Shown here: piece by piece, positions 39,751 to 49,297 of the stretch
Layout of the letters: each line of letters begins with the position of its first letter
Position numbering within the stretch: the first letter of the stretch is position 1
NCBI RefSeq assembly: GCF_900099555.1
Contig: NZ_FMWM01000002.1
Span: forward strand, 1,485,629-1,549,628
Origin: Peptoniphilus raoultii
GTDB taxonomy: Bacteria > Bacillota > Clostridia > Tissierellales > Peptoniphilaceae
Direction of reading: 5' to 3'
DNA length: 64,000 nucleotides
Made by a program: the position numbers and the translations under genes
The notes under the pieces: generated by a model
Told to the model about the DNA's origin: nothing
Seen by the model: the letters and a program-made list of their open reading frames with translations, nothing else
The model's database searches: none

Positions 39751-41673
39751 TTAATAAATTTTTGCTCCTGCTGGAATATTTTTATCTAAGATAATTAAGT
39801 TAAGTGCCTCTTCCCCATCATATTCACATATTGCTGATAAAAGCATCCCTTGTGATTCTTCTCCCATCATTTTTCTTGGAGGAAGGTTTGTTATTGCTAA
39901 TAGGGTTTTTCCAACTAATTCTTCTGGGTTATAAAAGTTTTTAATTCCAGATAAAATAACTCTTTCTTTTTCCGAACCGTCATCTAAGGTAAATTTCAAA
40001 AGTTTTTTTGACTTTGGAACTTCTTCACAGTTTTTAACTTTAACAACTCTAAAATCAGACTTTGAGAATGTATCAAAATCAACTATCTCTTCAAATATTG
40101 GTTCTACTTTCACTTTGGAAAAGTCGATTTTTTCTGTCGTAAATTTGTCGTAAGTTTCGTAAGTTTCTTTTGACAAATCCCCATTTTCTGTCTTTTCTAA
40201 GCCTATTGGCTTCATTGTTGGGAAAAGTATTATATCTCTAATGGAAGCTTGATCAGTTAAAAGCATAATCATTCTATCAACGCCAATTCCAAGTCCCCCT
40301 GTTGGCGGAAGACCAACTTCAATTGCATTGATAAAATCTGAATCCATTGGATGGGCTTCTTCATCTCCCTTTTCATGTTCCCTAACTTGAGCTTCAAATC
40401 TTTCTCTTTGATCTATTGGGTCATTTAATTCTGAAAAGGCATTTGCAAGTTCCCAAGTATTAATAAAGGCTTCAAATCTTCTTGTTACCCTTGGATCTTT
40501 TGGATCTTTTTTAGCAAGAGGAGAAACTTCAACTGGATGGCCTGTAATGAAAGTCGGTTGAACTAATTTTTCTTCACAATATTCTTCAAAAAATTCTGAC
40601 AAAATTTTGCCCCAGCTTTCACCTTCAGCAATTTCTAGTCCCTTTTCTTTAGCAATTTTATAGGCTTCTTCATCACTTTCTATTTTATCAAAGTCTACTC
40701 CCGCATATTCTCTAACTGCCTCAATCATGGACATTCTCTTCCAAGGTGCTTTTAGGGAGATTTCCCTTCCTTGATAAGTGATTGTATCTGTTCCCAAAAC
40801 TTTTGTTGCCACATATTCAAAAATGCCTTCAGTAATTCTCATCATCTCATCCATGTCAACATAGGCCTTATATAATTCAATGTTTGTAAATTCAGGATTG
40901 TGCCTTGTGTCCATTCCTTCATTTCTAAACATCTTGCCCATTTCATAAACAGCATCAAATCCGCCAACAATTAATCTCTTTAAAAATAATTCATTGGCAA
41001 TTCTCATTTGCATATCTAAATCAAGTGTGTTGTGGTGAGTTAAAAATGGTCTTGCATTTGCCCCACCGGCAACTGTTCCTAGTATTGGTGTTTCAACTTC
41101 TATAAAACCTAAATTGTCAAGATATTCTCTAATGGCTTTAATAATTTTTGTTCTAGTTAAAAATACTTCTTTTATTTCTGGATTTACAATTAAATCTACA
41201 TATCTTTGTCTATATCTAAGGTCTGGATCTTTTAAGCCATGAAATTTTTCAGGAAGAATTTGTAGGGATTTGGAAAGTAAAACAAGCTCATCGCTTCTAA
41301 TTGTAATTTCGCCAGCTTCGGTTTTAAATACTTCTCCCTTAACTCCAATTATATCGCCCATATCAAGACCCTTAACATCTTCATAGGCCTCTTCCAAAAT
41401 ATCTTTTCTGGCAAAAATTTGAATTCTTCCCTTGGAATCTTGAAGATCTATAAAGCAAATTTTTCCGTGACGCCTTTTACTCATTACACGGCCTGCAACT
41501 GTAACTTCTTTGCCATCATATTCTTCAAAATTTTCTTTGATATTAACTGAATAAGCATTTACATCATATTTTTCATATAAAAATGGGTTCTTACCCTCTT
41601 CAATAAGAGCTTTTAATTTTTGCCTTCTCATCAAAAGAATTTCATTTAAGTTTTCTTCGTTATTATTTTTCAT
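39751..41673 (-). CDS. lysS: Lysine--tRNA ligase with an extra C-terminal tRNA-binding domain
   Basis: 640 residues, about 140 more than common bacterial LysRS. The OB-fold anticodon domain ([20 protein letters not shown], about 52-150) and class II core are complete: [20 protein letters not shown] (motif 2) and [20 protein letters not shown] (motif 3, near 465). After a linker, residues 530-640 form an EMAPII/MetRS-type tRNA-binding OB domain ([20 protein letters not shown], then [18 protein letters not shown]). That domain is normally at the end of MetRS or in PheT. It probably raises tRNA affinity (inference). The frame is continuous, so this is a true fusion. The gene follows greA by 8 bases. 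Confidence 0.95.
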   Translation of the reverse strand: MKNNNEENLNEILLMRRQKLKALIEEGKNPFLYEKYDVNAYSVNIKENFEEYDGKEVTVAGRVMSKRRHGKICFIDLQDSKGRIQIFARKDILEEAYEDVKGLDMGDIIGVKGEVFKTEAGEITIRSDELVLLSKSLQILPEKFHGLKDPDLRYRQRYVDLIVNPEIKEVFLTRTKIIKAIREYLDNLGFIEVETPILGTVAGGANARPFLTHHNTLDLDMQMRIANELFLKRLIVGGFDAVYEMGKMFRNEGMDTRHNPEFTNIELYKAYVDMDEMMRITEGIFEYVATKVLGTDTITYQGREISLKAPWKRMSMIEAVREYAGVDFDKIESDEEAYKIAKEKGLEIAEGESWGKILSEFFEEYCEEKLVQPTFITGHPVEVSPLAKKDPKDPRVTRRFEAFINTWELANAFSELNDPIDQRERFEAQVREHEKGDEEAHPMDSDFINAIEVGLPPTGGLGIGVDRMIMLLTDQASIRDIILFPTMKPIGLEKTENGDLSKETYETYDKFTTEKIDFSKVKVEPIFEEIVDFDTFSKSDFRVVKVKNCEEVPKSKKLLKFTLDDGSEKERVILSGIKNFYNPEELVGKTLLAITNLPPRKMMGEESQGMLLSAICEYDGEEALNLIILDKNIPAGAKIY

Positions 41674-41681
41674 AATGCCTC

Positions 41682-42155
41682 CTATAAATTAATGGCACAT
41701 ACTTCATATTTAATAAATCCGTCAGGAATTTCAATTTCTGTAACATTGCCTACTTTAAGGCCAATAAGCTTAGAGCCTACTGGTGATTCATTTGAAATTT
41801 TTCCATCAAGAGGGTCAGCTTCAGCAGAACCTACTATTGTAAATTCTTCTTCTTCCCCTGTTGACATATCTTTAACTAAAACTGTTGAGCCTACATTGAC
41901 TACTTCAGTATTTAGGTCTTTTTCATCAATAACCTTGGCATTTCTTACCATGGATTCAAGTTTAACAATTCTTTCTTCAACTTGAGCTTGTTCATTTTTT
42001 GCTTCATCATATTCAGAGTTTTCAGAAAGATCGCCATATCCTAAAGCTACCTTAATTCTTTCGGCAACTTCTTTTCTCCTAATGGTTTTTAAATATTCAA
42101 TTTCATTTTCAATTTTTTCCAAACCTTCAGGAGTGAAAAATATATCTTTTTCCAC
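41682..42155 (-). CDS. greA: Transcription elongation factor GreA
   Basis: 157 residues from GTG 42155, with AAGGAG 8 bases upstream. The N-terminal coiled coil ([20 protein letters not shown], then [20 protein letters not shown] with the acidic tip) and the C-terminal globular domain ([19 protein letters not shown]) are typical. GreA rescues backtracked RNA polymerase by stimulating transcript cleavage. It is first in a two-gene unit with lysS, an arrangement common in Firmicutes. Confidence 0.96.
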   Translation of the reverse strand: MEKDIFFTPEGLEKIENEIEYLKTIRRKEVAERIKVALGYGDLSENSEYDEAKNEQAQVEERIVKLESMVRNAKVIDEKDLNTEVVNVGSTVLVKDMSTGEEEEFTIVGSAEADPLDGKISNESPVGSKLIGLKVGNVTEIEIPDGFIKYEVCAINL

Positions 42156-42176
42156 TAATATCTCTCCTTAATAATA

Positions 42177-42202
42177 TAAAAAATAAGGCGCTTTACGCCT
42201 AA
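42177..42202 (-). terminator. Terminator of coaX-dusB
   Basis: AGGCG-TAAAG-CGCCT stem on the minus strand followed by TATTTTTT, 62 bases after the dusB stop. Confidence 0.75.
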
Positions 42203-42263
42203 TTTGTTACTTTAGTCTAATTATTATAGTAAATATGGGGCTAAAAGTCAAGATTTTTAAGCC

Positions 42264-43190
42264 TTATAGACCCCTATAATCTTCTATAATTTTTACTATT
42301 TCTCTATAATCATTTTCTGTATTTAATTTCGTCCTAAGTTCTTTGGAATTTTCCATATTTTTAAAATAATAGGCATAGGATTTTCTCATTGTTAAAATTC
42401 CAAGTCTTTCTCCCTTATATTTTATAGATAAATTTAAGTGCCTTAAAAGCAAATCAAGTCTTTCTTCTTTTGTAGGATGACTTATTTCTTGTCCTTTTAA
42501 GTTGGCCTTTATATCCCGAAAAATATAGGGATTTCCAATTGTCCCTCTCCCAATGGCAAGGCCATCGACTCCAGAATACTCTATTTTTTCCTTGGCATCT
42601 TTTACTGAAAGTATATCACCATTGCCAATAAGGGGAATTTTTATAAGACCCTTAATTTTTTTTATATAGTCCCAATCATTTTCTCCCCTATAATATTCTT
42701 CTCTTGACCTTGCATGGAGAATTATTCCACTTGCTCCAGCCTCTTCAGCGGCTTTTATGGCATCTATTGAAAAAATGCCTTCAAAAGATTTTCTTATTTT
42801 TATTGACACATCTAGGTTTGAATTTAAAACAGCAGCCCTTACAAGATCATAAACTAAATCAGGTTTTTTTATTAAATAAGAGCCTTGATTTGATTTTACA
42901 ATTTTTGGAGCTGGGCAGCCCATATTTATGTTTATAGACTTAAAATCAAAACTTTTTAAAATCTGACAAGCTGAAATGACAGATTCTTTATCTCCTGCAA
43001 AAATTTGAACTGATAGATTATTTTCTCCTGGATATTTTTCAAGAAGGCTAAGGGTTTTTTTGTCCTTAAAAGTTATTCCCTTACAGGAAACCATCTCACT
43101 AATTGTTTCATCTGCTCCAAATTCACTTGCAATTTCTCTAAAAGCTCTGTCGGTGTAGCCTGCCATTGGCGCTAAAATTAATTTAAACAA
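42264..43190 (-). CDS. dusB: tRNA-dihydrouridine synthase
   Basis: 308 residues from TTG 43190. FMN-barrel enzyme: LILAPMAGYTDRAFR at the start, INMGCPAPKIVKSNQGSYLI with the catalytic Cys near residue 100, SIKIRKSFE, IILHARSREEYYRGENDWDY and GNGDILSVKDA, then GLAIGRGTIGNPYIF. It reduces uridine to dihydrouridine in tRNA D-loops with NADPH. It lies 10 bases after coaX; the pair coaX-dusB is usual upstream of greA-lysS in clostridia. Confidence 0.94.
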   Translation of the reverse strand: MFKLILAPMAGYTDRAFREIASEFGADETISEMVSCKGITFKDKKTLSLLEKYPGENNLSVQIFAGDKESVISACQILKSFDFKSININMGCPAPKIVKSNQGSYLIKKPDLVYDLVRAAVLNSNLDVSIKIRKSFEGIFSIDAIKAAEEAGASGIILHARSREEYYRGENDWDYIKKIKGLIKIPLIGNGDILSVKDAKEKIEYSGVDGLAIGRGTIGNPYIFRDIKANLKGQEISHPTKEERLDLLLRHLNLSIKYKGERLGILTMRKSYAYYFKNMENSKELRTKLNTENDYREIVKIIEDYRGL

Positions 43191-43200
43191 GTAATCACCA

Positions 43201-43986
43201 TTATTTATTTTGATCCTTATTCATTTCATAAATTATTCTTAGACCCTCTAGGGTTAAGTCCCTATTTATGATAATGTCGTATTTAGAATCTGATGTCAGC
43301 ATTGTTGAGAATCCACCTGTTGAAATAATTGTTGTATCTTCCCTTTTCCAATTTTTATTAATAAGGATTTTTTCTATAATGCCATCAATCATTGTTGTAA
43401 ATCCAAAATAAAGACCTGATTGGATAGCACCTATAGTATTTTTTGCAATTAAAATATCGGGCCTTATAATTTCAATTTTAGGGAGTTTTGAAGTCCTTAA
43501 AAATAAGGCTTCAGATGAAATGCCAATGCCCGGCATAATTAAGCCCCCTAAATAATTTGCATCTTCATCTACAATACAAAAAGTCATGGCAGTACCAATA
43601 TCAATAATAATTGCGGGGACTTTATAAAGCTTTGCTACTGCAACAGCATTTACAATTCTATCTGCCCCAACTTCCTTTGGATTGTCGTAATCTATTTTTA
43701 TGTTAAGTTTTAAATCTGATTCAACAAAAATTGCCTTTTTATTAAAAAATTTTATAACCATGCTAGCCAAGGTGTGTCTTAAATTTGGCACAACGGAAGA
43801 AATTACTACATCATAAATTTCTGCTGGATCAATATTTGCATGAGTTAGAGAATCTGTAAAAATCAGTCCATATTCATCACTTGTTCTTATTTTGTCTGAA
43901 GAAATTCTAAAGTCATGGACAAGTTCCTTATCTTTATAAACTCCGTAAACAATAGTTGTATTGCCTACGTCCATTACCAATAACAT
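43201..43986 (-). CDS. coaX: Type III pantothenate kinase
   Basis: 261 residues. Begins LLVMDVGNTTIVYGVYKDKE, the phosphate-binding motif of CoaX. GADRIVNAVAVAKLYKVPAI and IIDIGTAMTFCIVDEDANYL carry the catalytic Asp region, and GGLIMPGIGISSEALFLRTS and STGGFSTMLT follow. The enzyme starts coenzyme A synthesis and needs a monovalent cation. AAGGTG lies before the ATG. It is first in the coaX-dusB unit, divergent from bioY. Confidence 0.95.
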   Translation of the reverse strand: MLLVMDVGNTTIVYGVYKDKELVHDFRISSDKIRTSDEYGLIFTDSLTHANIDPAEIYDVVISSVVPNLRHTLASMVIKFFNKKAIFVESDLKLNIKIDYDNPKEVGADRIVNAVAVAKLYKVPAIIIDIGTAMTFCIVDEDANYLGGLIMPGIGISSEALFLRTSKLPKIEIIRPDILIAKNTIGAIQSGLYFGFTTMIDGIIEKILINKNWKREDTTIISTGGFSTMLTSDSKYDIIINRDLTLEGLRIIYEMNKDQNK

Positions 43987-44061
43987 TTTATCACCTTCGG
44001 ATTTTTTATTTATAGTATCATTCTATATGATATTTACTAAAAAATAAACAAAAAAATATTT

Positions 44062-44102
44062 TTGTCAACTCTATTGACTTTTTGGTAAACAGTAACTAGA
44101 AT
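44062..44102 (+). promoter_or_regulatory. bioY promoter with overlapping BirA-type operator
   Basis: TTGACT (44074-44079), 17 bases, TAGAAT (44097-44102). TTGTCAAC (44062-44069), 15 bases, GTAAACAG (44085-44092) fits the BirA operator layout and brackets the -35 box. Same half-site spacing as at bioB. Confidence 0.75.
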
Positions 44103-44119
44103 AATAGCTGGAGGTAATT

Positions 44120-44653
44120 ATGAATATTAAAACGAAAAACTTAACACAAACCGCACTTTTGTGTGCCCTAATTGCCATTGGTGCTTTTATAACTATTCCC
44201 ATTGGTCCCGTTCCCTTTACAATGCAAAACTTTTTTGTGTTTATGGCTGGCCTACTTTTGACACCAGAATATGCGGCTCTTAGCGTACTTACTTATGTAC
44301 TTTTAGGCCTTATTGGTCTACCAATTTTTTCAGGCTTTCAAGGAGGAATGCAATACGTATTCTCACCAACGTTTGGATTTTTAATTTCATTTATATTAGG
44401 AGCTGCATTAATATCAAAACTTGCTCAAGGAAAGAAAAAACTTGGTGAATTAATAATTGTTTTAATTATTGCTGAAGTTCTTTTCTATGCAATTGGACTT
44501 CCCTATATGTATATGATTATTACAAAAGTTTCAGGTGCAAGTCTGTCACTTGGCAAAGTTTTTGCTGTGGGTATGACTCCCTTTATTATTCCCGATATGG
44601 CAAAGGCTGCAATAGCTGCTTATCTTGCTCCGAAAATCAAAAAAAACCTTTAA
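44120..44653 (+). CDS. bioY: Biotin transporter substrate-binding protein BioY
   Basis: 177 residues, six hydrophobic segments. BioY signatures: PIGPVPFTMQNFFVFMAGLL near residue 35, GLPIFSGFQGGMQYVFSPTF with the biotin-site region near 75, and IIPDMAKAAIAAYLAPKI at the end. BioY is the S component of an energy-coupling factor transporter; the EcfAT module is not in this window. A GGAGG lies before the ATG and a terminator follows. Control by BirA is suggested by the operator upstream. Confidence 0.95.
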   Translation: MNIKTKNLTQTALLCALIAIGAFITIPIGPVPFTMQNFFVFMAGLLLTPEYAALSVLTYVLLGLIGLPIFSGFQGGMQYVFSPTFGFLISFILGAALISKLAQGKKKLGELIIVLIIAEVLFYAIGLPYMYMIITKVSGASLSLGKVFAVGMTPFIIPDMAKAAIAAYLAPKIKKNL

Positions 44654-44673
44654 AAAATACTTATACTTCATTT

Positions 44674-44697
44674 GACTGCTTAGGCAGTCTTTTTTTA
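44674..44697 (+). terminator. Terminator of bioY
   Basis: GACTGC-TTAG-GCAGTC stem with seven T residues, 20 bases after the stop. Confidence 0.88.
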
Positions 44698-44785
44698 TTT
44701 ATTAAATTATTTGTAAAGATTTTTTAATAAGTATTTTTATGTATTTTTAGTAAATCATGTTATAATATTTTTTAAGGAGGCTATC

Positions 44786-47230
44786 ATGAATAGAAAAAGA
44801 GCAAGTAAACCTCATGGACTTATAAAAGTTTCCAGTATTTTTAAAATACTAGTATTATTAATTCTTGCTGTTCTTATATTTATTGGAACAATAGGCACAA
44901 CCTTAATTCTTGGAATTTTTAAAAGTGCGCCAGAAATTGATCCTAACAATTACAGGGCCCTAATGGCCGAAACTTCAAAAATATATACAGAAGATGGAAA
45001 ACTCCTGCAAACTCTTGTTGACGATGAATATAGTGAGTTTGTTCCCATGGATAAAATCCCTGAACATCTTGCCAATGCCTTTGTGGCCATAGAAGATGAA
45101 AGATTTTACGAACACAATGCCGTTGACTTTAGAAGGGTTGTCGGGGCTCTTGTCCACGATATTAAAACACGCTCCATGGAACAAGGGGCATCAACAATAA
45201 CTATGCAGCTGGCAAAAAATCTTTACACTTCTTCATTAAAAAGTGTTCAAAGAAAAGTGACAGATATTTACTATGCCTATAAAATTGAAGAAAATTTAAA
45301 CAAATCTCAAATTTTGGAGGCGTATTTAAACTGTGCTTCTTTCTCAAAGGGAACTGTTGGAGTTTCTGCAGCAGCCCATTCTTTTTTTGATAAGGATGTT
45401 TCAGAATTAACCTTAGCTGAATCTGCTCTTATAGCAGGTGTTACAAATAGGCCAGAGGAATACACTCCCTATAATTATAAGCAAATAAGTGAAGAAGATA
45501 ATCCTAGCGATGTCCAAGTTGTTTTAAGACCAAATGTTACCCAAGGTTATGAAAATTCTGAATATTTAGTCCACTTTGCAGAAGATTTAATGAATCTGGG
45601 GAAAATTGATTATTTTGACTATATACAAGTAAAAAATAACACCTATATTCCCTACAAGGCTGTCTTTAATCCAAATTCAAAGACAAGACAGAAAAGAGTT
45701 CTTAAAAAGATGTATGAAAATAAGTATATCTCCAAGGAAGACTATGAAAGCACATTAGCTGAACCAATAATTATAAAAATTGGCAAAAGACGTGAAGGTG
45801 GAATTTCATCTTTTTATACGGACCTTGTTCAAAAAGATGTTAAGGAGATTTTAACAAATCTTGGCTATAGCGAGGAAGAAGCCCACAATAAATTATTTAA
45901 CGGCGGCCTCAAAATTTATACTGCCATGGATTTTAATATTCAAAAAACTTTGGAAGAAACTGTTGCCAATCCCGACTACTATAGGGGATCATTTGTTGAT
46001 GACAGTGGCGTAATTCAGCCTCAAGTTGCATCAGTTATTATTGACCACCATACCCACGAAGTTAAGGCTCTTGTTGGAGGTAGAGGCGTTGGAGGAGGTC
46101 AGCTTTTAAATAGAGCAGTCGTTCCTAGACAGCCTGGTTCTTCCATAAAACCAATTTCTGTTTATTTAACGGCCTTTAATAATGGGGCTACTGCAGGAGA
46201 TATTTATTTAGACGGACCAATCCCAAAGTCTGCCAACTTTAAAAATCCACCGAGAAATAATGCAAATTCTTACCAAGGCTGGACAAGTCTTAGAAACTTA
46301 GTTAGAAGGTCATCAAATGTTGGTGCCTTCCAAGTATTAAGAGATATTTCTGTTGATAAGGATTCAAGCAAAAATAAAAATTCAACATATTCTAAGGTAT
46401 ATGATGATGATAAGGCTATAAGAAAAGTTGTGGAAACACTGGAAAAAATTGGTGTAACTTCAATTGTTAAGCCTGATCCTGAAAAACCTAATACTCTTCT
46501 TACAAATGACTATTCCTTTTCACCTCTTGCCCTTGGAGGCATGACCCATGGCATTAGTCCTCTTCAAATGGCAGGAGCTTTTACGACCCTTGCCAATGAA
46601 GGAAAATATGCAAAACCTATTTTGGTTACAAAGGTTCTTTCAAATACAGGCGATGCAATTTATGAAGCAGAACCTGAAGAAGAAGAGATTACTAGCAAAC
46701 AAAATGCCTATATATTAACAAATATATTACAAGACGTTGTTAAAAAAGGAACAGGTACGAAGGCCAACTTCCCTGGCATGGATGTAGCTGGTAAAACTGG
46801 TACAACATCTGATAAAAGAGATGTTTGGTTCTGTGGATACACACCATATTACACAGCCTCAGTTTGGATTGGAAATGACAAAAATGAAAATTTGAACTTT
46901 GGATCTGACAGGGCTGCAAATCTTTGGAAGGAAATAATGAAAAAAGTCCACGAAGATTTGGATAAAAAAGAATTTGAAGAGCCAGATGGCATTTATACAA
47001 AATATTCCTTTGATAGAAGAGAACTTTTTGTAGATGGAACAAAACCACACTTCACCAATAAATTATACTGGGAATCAGACGATGATGACGATGGTAACGA
47101 TGATGAAGAAAAATCATCATCAAAGAAAAAATCTAGTGATAATAAAAATTCAAATGAAGATTCAGGAAAATCTTCTAGGAAGAAGTCATCAAAATCTTCA
47201 AATAACTCAAGAAGTATTATAAATGAATAA
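44786..47230 (+). CDS. Class A penicillin-binding protein (PBP1A family)
   Basis: 814 residues. Short basic cytosolic tail, then one membrane segment (ILVLLILAVLIFIGTIGTTL). The glycosyltransferase domain at about 65-240 has EDERFYEHNAVDF near 103 and GASTITMQLAKNLY. The transpeptidase domain carries the active serine in GSSIKP near 450, the second motif in RRSSNVG and KTG in VAGKTGTTSDKRD near 668. The last 60 residues are a low-complexity tail of D, K, S and N. It polymerises and cross-links peptidoglycan outside the membrane. AAGGAGG precedes the ATG and an extended -10 box (TGTTATAAT) lies at 44757-44765. It is monocistronic. Confidence 0.95.
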   Translation: MNRKRASKPHGLIKVSSIFKILVLLILAVLIFIGTIGTTLILGIFKSAPEIDPNNYRALMAETSKIYTEDGKLLQTLVDDEYSEFVPMDKIPEHLANAFVAIEDERFYEHNAVDFRRVVGALVHDIKTRSMEQGASTITMQLAKNLYTSSLKSVQRKVTDIYYAYKIEENLNKSQILEAYLNCASFSKGTVGVSAAAHSFFDKDVSELTLAESALIAGVTNRPEEYTPYNYKQISEEDNPSDVQVVLRPNVTQGYENSEYLVHFAEDLMNLGKIDYFDYIQVKNNTYIPYKAVFNPNSKTRQKRVLKKMYENKYISKEDYESTLAEPIIIKIGKRREGGISSFYTDLVQKDVKEILTNLGYSEEEAHNKLFNGGLKIYTAMDFNIQKTLEETVANPDYYRGSFVDDSGVIQPQVASVIIDHHTHEVKALVGGRGVGGGQLLNRAVVPRQPGSSIKPISVYLTAFNNGATAGDIYLDGPIPKSANFKNPPRNNANSYQGWTSLRNLVRRSSNVGAFQVLRDISVDKDSSKNKNSTYSKVYDDDKAIRKVVETLEKIGVTSIVKPDPEKPNTLLTNDYSFSPLALGGMTHGISPLQMAGAFTTLANEGKYAKPILVTKVLSNTGDAIYEAEPEEEEITSKQNAYILTNILQDVVKKGTGTKANFPGMDVAGKTGTTSDKRDVWFCGYTPYYTASVWIGNDKNENLNFGSDRAANLWKEIMKKVHEDLDKKEFEEPDGIYTKYSFDRRELFVDGTKPHFTNKLYWESDDDDDGNDDEEKSSSKKKSSDNKNSNEDSGKSSRKKSSKSSNNSRSIINE

Positions 47231-47368
47231 TATGTAATATGTTGGAGGGCTGCTTTTTACAACCTTTCCCCTTTATATTTATTTATTTTTTTTCTTTGAG
47301 GGCTATCTTTAATAAATTGAGCCTAGCGAAATTTATGTAAGACTGTCCTCCTTATATTTATTTATTTA

Positions 47369-47420
47369 AATAGGGACTGTCCCTTAACAAGCGATAGCGA
47401 GTGAGTGGGCTGTCCCTATT
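47369..47420. repeat. Palindrome with GGGACTGTCC arms and shared AAGCGA tip
   Basis: AATAGGGAC-T-GTCCC pairs with GGG-CT-GTCCCTATT around a loop with AAGCGATAGCGAGTGAG, close to the tip of the element at 34746. T-rich DNA follows, so it may also terminate pbp transcription. The gap 47231-47563 holds no gene; similar words occur at 47341 (GACTGTCCTCC) and 47463 (GGACAGTCC). Confidence 0.55.
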
Positions 47421-47524
47421 TTATTTGATTTTTTTTGTTGTGTTATTTTCTTTGTTTAGTAAGGACAGTCCGTACTCTACAAGCACAAGCAAGGCTACAA
47501 GTCCCCAGCTCAATATTTTTTAAA

Positions 47525-47566
47525 AGCAGGACAGCCCTTTCAGGCAGCCCTGCTTTGGTTTTTTTA
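47525..47566. terminator. Bidirectional terminator between pbp and the SLH gene
   Basis: AGCAGG-CAGCC and GGC-GCCCTGCT stem followed on the plus strand by a T tract. On the minus strand it ends in TTTT after the SLH gene. Confidence 0.65.
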
Positions 47567-49283
47567 TTTAATTATATCTATCCATTCTTCCATATTATTT
47601 GCTAGTCTATGGTATTTATGTGTTTCATAGGCTTCCACAAGTTCATAGTATGCCCAGTGTGTTTTTTTCTAGGTCTTTATAGCTGTGGATTTTATTTGGA
47701 TTTGCATCTATAAAGTTTTTGTCTGGGTATCTGTTATAGAGTTTATTTAGCATGCTTGCTACTTCTGCTCTTGTTATTTGGTCGTTTGGTCTAAAGTTTT
47801 CCCCTTCTTTTTCTTCTAGGTATCCTGCTTTATATGCTGCGTTTAATGCTTTATTATACCATGCACCTACTTTTGTATCTTTAAAGATTTCTTTTTCATC
47901 TTCTAGTTTTAATTTTTCTAGTCTTGCTACTACTGATACCGCTTCTGCCCTTGTCATATTTCCATCTGGTTTTATTATATCTTCTGGATATCCAAAGATA
48001 TATTTTTCATGTATTAATTCTTCAAGGATTTCATCTCTTATTATTGCATTTACTGGATGTGTTTCTACATATTCATGGGGTTTAAATACAATTACTGGTT
48101 CTTCTGGCTTTGGTTCAGGCTTTGGCTGTGGCTTTGGAGCTTGTGCTACTTTAAAAGTATAGGAAATTTGATTTGGCTTGTCTTTTGGAGCCGCTTCATC
48201 TAATCCCTCAGGATCTTGCATTGCTGCAAAAGTCCAATAAAATCTATTAGCTGCATTTTCATATCCTTCGCCCTTTCGATTAAATAAAGTATTATGTTTA
48301 TCGTCACACAAATAAAATTTTTCTGTTTCTGAAGTTGCAAAATCATACATTGCAGAAGCAGTTGCATTTATGCTAATATTTTTTTCTGCTTCTACATCTT
48401 TTGAAACTTTTAGTCCCTCTACTCTAACAACTAAATTTTTTGAAGTTGTTTTGTTACTTTCGTCAAATTCACAAATACTTTTTATTGATTTAACAAAATC
48501 TGATAATTGTTTATTTGAATTATTTTCTTTTTTTCTTAATTTTACAAGAAGAACTTTTTTAGTTTTTCCACCTTCATTTTCTTCTTTAATTTCGGTTGAA
48601 AAATCAAGTGTTATTTCTTCATTAGCTTTCAACTCATTAACTTTTTTTGAATCTTTACTATCTTTTTTCTTTAAATCTCTAAGAAGTCTTAATTTATCAC
48701 CTTTATCAGTAAATTCTTCCTTTTTAAGGATATCATCTGCTGTAAAACTAAAAACATTTCTATAATCTTCACCATTATTAGGCTTAAATTTTATATCATT
48801 TGCTAATTCGTATAAATTTTCATTAAAATCTGAGTCTTCTGCAGCAGAGATTTTTTGAGGTGCCATAACATTTAATCCTATCCAATTTGGAATGATACCA
48901 AAATTAAAGAAAAAATTTCCTCCATTTCCACCAAAATCATTGTGTGTTGCAAATGAATTTATTTTTGTTTCATCTGGTCCTAATAAATATTTGGGTATAG
49001 CGATTTTAAACTTATTGTCGAACTTACCGTCTTTATCTGCCTTCGCTTCTCTATTTGTAACTTCAATTTCTTTTAAATTAGACCAATAATTATCTCTTAT
49101 TATGTCAGCAATCTTATTTTCATAATTTCCAGTGGAAATATCTTCTACTGGTTCAACAAAAAGATTAGATATTTTTGTATTGGAGATAATATTAGCCTCA
49201 GAAAAAGAATTTAATGGACTTAATACTAGAATAGAAAGCACTAAAATAAAAATCTTTTTAAAGTTTATATTAACCTTTTTCAT
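47564..49283 (-). pseudogene. SLH-domain surface protein, frameshift in the last SLH motif
   Basis: From ATG 49283 the protein has a signal peptide (INFKKIFILVLSILVLSPLN and SFSEA), about 370 residues of unknown external domain, a PKPQPKPEPKPEEP linker and SLH repeats (RDEILEELIHEKYIFGYPED, then NMTRAEAVSVVARLEKLKL and DQITRAEVASMLNKLYNRY). After SYKDLEK a run of seven A, where six would keep frame, shifts it, giving NTLGIL and a stop at 47643. The other frame continues THWAYYELVEAYETHKYHRL to a stop at 47564, the natural end of the third SLH motif. The product lacks about 35 residues and may still bind the wall weakly. SLH domains attach to pyruvylated wall polymers. Confidence 0.82.
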
Positions 49284-49297
49284 TACTTCACTAGCTC

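Noticed and set aside
46740-47050. Minus-strand open frames opposite the end of the penicillin-binding protein.
   Set aside because: Antisense shadows over conserved KTG-domain coding sequence.
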